Shown here: positions 57,446 through 64,000 of the stretch, piece after piece
Layout of the letters: every line of letters begins with the position of its first letter
Position numbering within the stretch: the first letter of the stretch is position 1
NCBI GenBank assembly: GCA_037176885.1
Contig: JAWWNJ010000144.1
Coordinates: 186,001 to 250,000, forward strand
Reading direction: 5' to 3'
DNA from: Favolaschia claudopus
Lineage: Eukaryota; Basidiomycota; Agaricomycetes; Agaricales; Mycenaceae
Length of the DNA: 64,000 nucleotides
Notes under the pieces: model-generated
What the model saw: the letters and a program-made list of their open reading frames with translations, nothing else
Databases searched by the model: none
What the model was told of the DNA's origin: nothing
Position numbers and translations under genes: made by a program

Positions 57446-58294
57446 ATGTCTACCTCCACTCTCGATCCTTATACTGCCAACGCCGAGAACACGCATATCA
57501 GTCCCCAGGAGAAAATCGCGGGTCTGCATCAGATTGTCAAGTCCGCAAAAACTGGCATGCTCACAACCCATGGCGCCGATGGTTTCCTTCACAGTCGGGC
57601 CATGACCCCAGCTTCTCGTCGGTGAACCCGTCCAATCCCTCCACAGAACTTGACATTTGAATATAGCCTTCGATGATACTCAGCTCTCTCTCATATTCAT
57701 CGCAAACAATGCAACCGCGAAATTCGACGAGATAAAAAACGACTCTCATGTTAACGTCAGCTTCTGCGATACAACCTCCACTAGCTGGGCCTCGTGTGTA
57801 CTATCTTCCTAGCTAGAAGTTCCGTACTCAAGGTATCTAGCTACTCCGGTACCGCGAGGATCAGCCAAGACAAGGAGTTGATCCACAAGCATTATTCTTC
57901 GATGTTGGTCTTGCGTTCTTTTCGTCGATCCTTATGAACAACGCACAGGATGTCTGCGTATTTCGGTGATCTCAAGGACAATGTGCACAAAGGTATCTGA
58001 CGGCCGCCTTTTGCTTTTCGTAGTCTCATAAACAACTTGCAGGGGATGAAAACGATCCTCGCATTTCTGTCATCGAGGTTGTGCCGGATGAAATCCGCTA
58101 TTGGGTTGCTACCAAAGGTTCTTTGGCTCGCGCCGCCGACGCTGCCGTCAGCAAAGTCACTGGGAACGTATCCGCGCCCGGAGAAATGAGGACCATTACC
58201 CAAGCTGAGGCAAGTTTCGACTTTGCTTTCGCTTTGTTGTTCCCAATTGATCTTCCAATAGATCCAATTAACACAGAAGCTGCACACCAAGTAA
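57446..58294 (+). CDS. BLI-3-type FMN-binding split-barrel protein
   Basis: Pyridoxamine-5'-phosphate-oxidase-like fold, relative of Neurospora BLI-3 (blue-light induced) and bacterial general stress protein 26. Blocks: GLHQIVKSAKTGMLTTHGAD, SRAMTPASPFDDTQLSLIFI, DSHVNVSFCDTTSTSWASYS, AYFGDLKDNVHKGDENDPRI, SVIEVVPDEIRYWVATKGSL. The ending is KLHTK. Introns are short. The last one (58210-58276) is a GC-AG intron, GAG|GCAAGT to ACACAG, and joins to the expected terminal KLHTK. About 190 residues. The enzymatic role of this family is unclear; FMN or F420-type cofactor binding is inferred. Confidence 0.9.
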
Positions 58295-58357
58295 GATGCA
58301 CTTTGTTTGTAAAATATACACACAGCCTGTAGCATAAACGTGAATGAACAATGTACA

Positions 58358-60125
58358 TCAATCCTCGAATAGTGGTTGGAAACCCTGGCAAAAAGCTCGC
58401 AGCTGCAAATGGCGTGTCATGAAATCGTTACGCACCTTGGAATGGTCGTCGGATGACTGAGTGGCTGCAAACTCAATGTCGGCAGGGTCGTCTGTTTCCA
58501 TTACAGCAGGCGGCGGCAATTGGGATCCCGTGAAGTCTACCTCTTCCCCCTCGCCATCCAGCATCATATGCAGCTCTTCAGCGTTCATGTCCTCGATACC
58601 GAGACCCGTATCTCGTAGTACTTGTTCGTCGGCTGCTGACATTTGGGATGACATTGGCAGAAACAGTGGCTCTTTTGGTCGTGAGGAACTAGGAGTCATC
58701 TGGAGATTACTGTTTTCCTCGGGATGCGAGGAAGGGCGATGGGGAATGGGTGGTGGAGGCATGGATCCAGACATGCGAGTTGTTGTCATCGACTGTGAGC
58801 GTGATGCGCTGCGGTTTGCTTCTGCGATGGAGGCAGCGTCCGTTCTTTGCACGGCCTTCATGGGTCTTTTGATTCGCGCAAGGTCCCGCGGCGTCTCTTC
58901 GCGTTCCCGCTTCTTCGTGTTCGCTGCGGTTGAAGCCTGACTAGGCATAGTGGCTCCGGGAACTTGACTTGTAGATATCACAAAAAGGGTATCAGCATTG
59001 TCGCCCTCAATGTCAATAAATAAAGGTGCCGCGGGATCAGTGAAACGAAGGTCAAGAGCTAAAGACATGGATTCAGCAAATGCTATGGTAGCCTGAATTA
59101 AAGAGAATTTTGAGTCTCAGTCAACTTGTGCGTCGAAATTCTCGCACATTAAATTCTCGTAGATGAAAGGCAATAGTTGTTGGGGTGGCATAAATGTCGT
59201 ACAAGTCGAACTCTTCGGCGCTGATTGATAGTTCTGTAGAAAGCTGAGTCCTCCCTGGAGTTTTCGCTATGAATGTAATCCAGAATGGCGATAAAGGGGG
59301 CGAACCCTTGGCGTCCAGCGAGGACTCGTAGCTCTTGACTTCGACTTCTGATTCACCGAAACACCAAAGAAGCTGCGGGTCCGACCTGGCGCCCTTTGCC
59401 ACGGGGAAGTGCTCTATCATATCTCGAAGGGCTCGTGGTCCAACTGTTAGATGCGACTCATTATCGGCATCGGGAATACCAGGAGCAAGAAAGGCGGTGA
59501 GGGTGAGGAGAAGGAGTCGGTGCGTTTTGACGACACCTGACAGCAATTTAGTGCATTACAAGCCAGAAACAGGAAAGTCAGCGTCACCATGCTTGCAGTG
59601 AAGACGTACTACGAGTCTACTCTCCAGCCCATCCCGGTCATCATCAGAGCGATCGTTGTCTTGAGGTGCACCGTCGAGGATGGACAATTCACATCGCTCG
59701 ACCGATTTCTCTACAGTTCTATGGCGCAAGATGGAAAGAAGGGACTGAAGAAGGGGCGCTCAAGGTGAGCATACAACATAATAAGCATGGCCAGATTGTT
59801 GGGAACCTTGGTCAGTAATTGACCAGTAACGGTCGGACCGTCCTCGTCTTCGTTCACCCACACATCCGGCGAGCCTACGCTATACTTTGAGAAGAATTGG
59901 CGTCCGTATTTAAAGCGGCAATAGGCAGATTTCGAGGAATTTGTCGTGGAGAGTGAGAACGAGTCTGTGGTGGCATATATTGCGAGATCTTCACCATATC
60001 TCGACAGACAAGTGAGAGCGCGGGTAAAAGCTGGAACAGCCTTCGTTGGAATCGCTAAATTTCAAGATACAGAAGAAAGAACGCGTCTTACGCTTCAGGG
60101 CAGACGCGTCGAGGGTAGCCTGCAT
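58358..60125 (-). CDS. RAD9: DNA damage checkpoint clamp subunit Rad9
   Basis: Component of the 9-1-1 clamp (Rad9-Hus1-Rad1), loaded at DNA damage to activate ATR/Mec1. The N-terminal PCNA-like part has MQATLDASALK, then TKAVPAFTRALTCLSRYGED, SAYCRFKYGRQFFSKYSVG and LLSILRHRTVEKSVERCELS, then ESRLVVRLHCKHG. A disordered Ser/Pro-rich tail follows, with HPEENSNLQMTPSSSRPKEP. The end of the tail, GFQPLFED, contains an acidic motif with a possible phosphorylation site for TopBP1-like binding. Many short introns; the final one (AAG|GTGCGT) sits just before GFQPLFED. Divergent from the PH-domain gene, 93 bases between starts. Confidence 0.93.
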
Positions 60126-60218
60126 TAGAGTTCGAGTCACGATCGGTCACAGACGTCCCTCTGCCTTTCCCGTTCCACACCTTATCCACCCCAACCACAA
60201 ACTTTTACATTCGTTGAA

Positions 60219-62766
60219 ATGCTAGGACCTCGGCCTATTCACTCGCATTCTGCCCAACCATCTCCATCTACCAAGGGTCTCATCAACCGCTTCGAGTCTC
60301 TCAGTAGCCAGTCGACGTCCATGTCGGCCTCGGACACCACGCCACTCAAGACCAAATCTCCTCTTTATAGCGGTATAACGAGCTCGAAGAAAGACAAGTC
60401 CCCGATTCGTCAATCTCTCCGCAACTTGCTTGCCGCGCTCAAGAAAGGTAGCGGTTTGCGTGCTGGGAAACCCGAGGCAGAGACTCCAGCGAGGCTTGCT
60501 CCTACACCCGAATCCCTTCAAGAACCTCTACCCGCTATGGCTCTATCACCCACAGACACTTGTTCTACGTCTACAAAGTCTTTCTATAGTGAACAATTGA
60601 CAGGCTCACTGTATTACCTCGTTCGTTTCCCGGAAACCTCGTCTACGTCCCAGAATCTTCCCACATGGACATTTTGCTCTGCTGTTCTGGAAGACAACGC
60701 TCTCCATTTGACTTGTAAAACCACGGCTTCTATCTATGCAGTCTCCCTGCAGCATTGCGTTGATGTTCGCCAGGAGGCTGAGGAGGAGTCTGAGTTAGGA
60801 TCGATACTTTTGGGTGAAGACATGAAGGTCTTCGAAGTGCTGTTCCACGTTGGTGCTGAAAGGGAAAAACGAAGAGAACGGTTTGCTACTACGTCTGTCA
60901 GAGAACGCGCTCGTTGGGTGAGCGCCGTCTGGTACATTAATCTGACCTAGTAGTCCCGATGAGCATGACTAAAAGCGGCCAGGGATATCATCTTGCCCAC
61001 CAACGAAGCTTCTGTGAGCGCGAAGGAAACCAAACCGATCCATTCTCCAGAGTCTGTTACGCCTCCCAGACCCAGCAGTACCTGCGTTGACCGCGCCTTA
61101 CCTCCTCTCCCCGAACGACCTCTCTCTCCGATTGCAGTCAGAATATCGAATGCATCTTTCATCTCAGCCTCTCCGGTCGTCAACAGCTCGGCGACATGCA
61201 CTGTACCCGCAAAACGTCCCTCCATAGCGGATCTCGGACGTCTCTCGGTCGTGACGCAGCGGCGAGCAAGGCTCGAGGAACACGGCAACTCTGCCTCAAC
61301 TTCTCCTTCCCAGTTGCAACGGACGTCAACCCTCATACGAAGGAATTCGCAACGTGTACCGCCGCTGAAGGACGAAGCTACGGGGCGAGCGTCTCCCACA
61401 TCAATTCTTGACTCTTATTCATCGCCTCACTGGAATATTCAGAGCGACCCCGGGAATCCAGTCTCATCTTGCTTTCTCGGCGACCACCCATCTGACGAGC
61501 CCCACAACGTCCCATCTACTCAGTCCCTTCTTCTCAAGTCGCTCGCCGAAGACATACGAAAAACCATGTCTGAAATTCGCAGGCAAACCGACGACACGAA
61601 TCGTACTCTCCACAATATTCACTCTGCGATCGGGCAGCGCCTTGAGCCTGATTCCAGCTCTCCAGCTATCCTCAATGCGTTAAGAGGCATCGATGAAAGG
61701 CTGCGTTCCGATTTGCCATACATCTTGAAGCACCTTGCGCAGATTCAAGTCGGTGGATGCGGTTCTGAATGCCACAACTCATCACAGACAAAGGAAGCGG
61801 CTGCCTTTGATGCCCTGGACAAGGTACCCTTGGTACCATCCCCCATTCTCATAGGCCGACATATTTCTCAGCTAAATCAGATTCTACTCCTCCTTGAAGA
61901 GAGTACCTCTCAGCGCACTGTGCAAGCAAAACAACAAGCGGATAGCGTTCGATATCTGAATGAACTCAACTCGGCATGCTTGTTTTACTTTGATCCCAAT
62001 GCATGCTCATCCTGTGACTAGTGGCTGGAAGCCTTTGTCAGCGGAGGCACCGCGCAAATATCAGTTGTCGCTGCTGGTGTTGAACAGATATCCCAGCGAC
62101 TGGGGTGCTCGTCCGACTCGGTCCCGAGTCTCGTTGCAGAAATTCGTCAACTGGCTCCGGACGGCCAACCAAGAGATCAAATCGCAACACTGCTAGCGTC
62201 CATCGATAATCTAACTGCCTCGATGAATTCAGAGTCTCCGGGTTCGAGTAACAATACTGTTTCTTTCTCCCGTACACGAAAATGACTATTGTCTAGCTTC
62301 GCAGTCTATTGTCGACCTTATCAATAGGCAGCGGCAAGAACAAGAAAAGCTGCTCCGAGCCCTCGTAGCGGGTTCGTAATGGTTCTCTTGTGTGGCATCG
62401 ATCCTGATTTTATTCAAGGATTGTCAGACGAGATTCGTGGAGAAAGATTACGGTTCGTTGACGCGATGAAGGAGGCGACAGCGATCAATGTTCAGTGTTG
62501 GTGATTTCGAAAGTCGCTCTTCGTCTACTCACCCGAAGTTAAAGTGCACGTCGAAGAGCTCAAGAAAGAACTGGCTCGCGAAGTGCGCGCTGACTCTTTG
62601 GCGTGCCACTCAAAGCAACCGCGGCCTGTTGTGAGTGCACCTCGCAAACGTCTCTTTCGAATCCTGATAGCCCCCTTCACAAAAACAGCCGTCGTACTTG
62701 TCTAATACATCAATGGGGCCGCCTCAAGGAACTCTACCAGACCCACGATACACAGTATACCCTTGA
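60219..62766 (+). CDS. PH-domain protein with C-terminal coiled coils
   Basis: Conserved basidiomycete protein of unknown function. Residues 1-120 are Ser/Pro-rich. Around residues 125-245 lies a PH-like domain (SFYSEQLTGSLYYLVRFPET, ASIYAVSLQHCVDVRQEAEE, VFEVLFHVGAEREKRRERFA, SVRERARWVSAVW). A disordered region follows, then helical coiled-coil segments (SLAEDIRKTMSEIRRQTDDT, LAQIQVGG, INRQRQEQEKLLRALVA, EIRGERLRFVDAMKEATA, VEELKKELAREVRA). Introns include a probable GC-AG one at 61974-62021 (TCG|GCATGC) that joins LNS to WLEAFVSGG in phase. About 720 residues. Lipid binding by the PH domain is inferred; no enzymatic domain is seen. The end is 66 bases from the convergent GSH1 gene. Confidence 0.78.
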
Positions 62767-62832
62767 ACCATAAAAATACATCATCATACTCTTAACATAC
62801 ATACGTGTGGTGTCTCTAATTCTATTGACGGA

Positions 62833-64000
62833 TCATAAACCAATCGTGCCCGAATCCTCTTTGCTGCCTGTATAGTCGGCGGGAAGGAGGTCCGTAGCCT
62901 GTCTGACACCCCTTTCACTGTGAACGAGTTTAAATATGGATATGGCCAGAGCGAAGCATATGGCATACGTACATCTCGTCTACAGCAACAACAAGATCAT
63001 AATTTATCTCGGCACTGACTACAGAGTCATGTTTGTACGCTGGGTGAGAGCGCACAAAGTTGCGTATCCATGTGGCTGAGGTGATCAGTGAACCTGCCGA
63101 AACTATGAGTTGAGTGGGATGAAGTTTGCGATGATGACAACTACAAACCATTTGCTCTGCGCTTCACAAGGTCTAAATAGTTGTGTATCTTGATTAATTC
63201 ATCTGTGTCTATATCCAATGTCTCGATGTACGCAGTTATGAGGCCAAGAAGGCCGGGGAATGAATCGCCCTAGAAAAATGAGCCAGGATTAACCATGACC
63301 TGGAGAGTTGGAACATACCTTGCCGTTCATGATTTCGTTCATGGTCATCTCTTCGTATTCCTCGTGAATAGGTAGTGGATTGGTTCCGTTTTCTGGGAGT
63401 GGAGGATCTGGAAAACAGTTCCGCATTTTTTTGTCTTTGACCTTGGGCGACTCATCGACAGGAGAGCTACAGCAGGAGTTGCAATCAGAAGACGCGGCAC
63501 TGGACGCGGCGCTATGGTGTCGCGACCCAACATCCTTGCGAAACCAAAATTTGCCATTTCGAGCCGCATCTCGTTGCTGCGCTCTTCCCATGTTCTCGTC
63601 CACCTGCATGATTGAGTAAAGCTTGCAGATCAGTAGCGGGTACTAACCTTGGAAATGGGAATATAAAAGTTCGTGTTGAAACTCAAGATAACTCTGGACA
63701 AGAGCACGACGAAAACCGCAAACGCCGCATTCTCATAATCGGTCATTTGCACCTCCATGCTTCGGAATTCGACCCTCCAACCGATCGAAGAACCAGGGGG
63801 AGGAGGCTTGAATCGCAACGTTTGCCAATTCGTAGATTGCAAGTTCTTGTAAGGGTCAGATTAATTGCAAAACAGACAGCTTGCAGTCTACCTCGAAATG
63901 GTCAGTGCTCTTCTCGTCATCTTGATCTATAGTTTCCGAGAAGACGACCAGGGGATCCCGAATGAATAGATGGGAGATATGCTTGGACAACAGATCGTCA
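62833..64000 (-). CDS. GSH1: Glutamate-cysteine ligase, C-terminal part (gene continues beyond window)
   Basis: First and rate-limiting enzyme of glutathione synthesis. The window holds the last half, on the minus strand, running off the right edge so the N-terminus is missing. Blocks: [126 protein letters not shown] and [20 protein letters not shown]. These follow the family order. The stop TGA at 62833-62835 follows GTIGL. Short introns split it. A Cys/Ser-rich insert ([11 protein letters not shown]) lies after FRKD. Confidence 0.95.

Noticed and set aside
1..64000. tRNA genes, CRISPR arrays, insertion sequences, long repeats
   Set aside because: None seen on reading; the window is packed with spliced fungal genes. 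A tRNA scan would be needed to exclude a short tRNA with certainty.

Overview
This is a gene-dense stretch of a nuclear fungal chromosome, almost certainly from a filamentous basidiomycete (Agaricomycete-like). The evidence is the very short introns (about 42-67 bases in nearly every gene), often many per gene, with small exons and CTAA/CTGA-like branch points. The gene set also points that way: a division-1 chitin synthase, a GH16 beta-glucanase, ATG5, an APS kinase and a PH-domain protein. The species cannot be named from the sequence alone. I see no rRNA, tRNA, CRISPR array, transposon or viral segment.

Layout, left to right. 0.3-9 kb: GCK/Ste20-type kinase, APS kinase, WRNIP1/Mgs1 AAA ATPase, isoprenylcysteine methyltransferase, ATP synthase OSCP. 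9-19.5 kb: FLC/TRP-like channel, membrane J-protein, an unrecognised membrane protein, bleomycin hydrolase, paraoxonase-like esterase, and a probable fusion of a carboxymuconolactone decarboxylase domain with an alpha/beta hydrolase. 19.7-30 kb: Neo1-type P4-ATPase, ATG5, VPS29, Psr1-type phosphatase, 3-hydroxyacyl-CoA dehydratase. 30-41.8 kb: aspartic protease, single-pass membrane protein, GH16 glucanase, Rrp3 helicase, cohesin Scc1/Rad21, PPR protein, R3H-associated protein. 41.9-53 kb: chitin synthase, membrane-anchored Smr-domain protein, matrin-zinc-finger splicing-like protein, SLC49-type transporter, Trm11. 53.8-64 kb: zf-4CXXC_R1 (CDCA7-like) protein, Tim17, BLI-3-type flavin protein, Rad9, PH-domain protein, and the 3' part of glutamate-cysteine ligase, which runs off the right edge.

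The genes do not form one pathway. Several concern membrane and wall traffic (Neo1, VPS29, chitin synthase, GH16, FLC). Others concern chromosome maintenance (Mgs1, Scc1, Rad9, CDCA7-like). Packing is tight: convergent genes end as little as 23-26 bases apart, and the divergent pair Scc1/PPR has only 68 bases between start codons.

The most notable signals are at the gene-structure level. There are micro-exons of 3, 7, 11 and 14 coding bases, some carrying functionally critical residues. There are seven GC-AG introns among roughly ninety that I traced by eye. There is also the decarboxylase-hydrolase fusion. Ten or so apparent single-base frameshifts, several in or next to short C/G runs, look more like assembly errors than gene decay.
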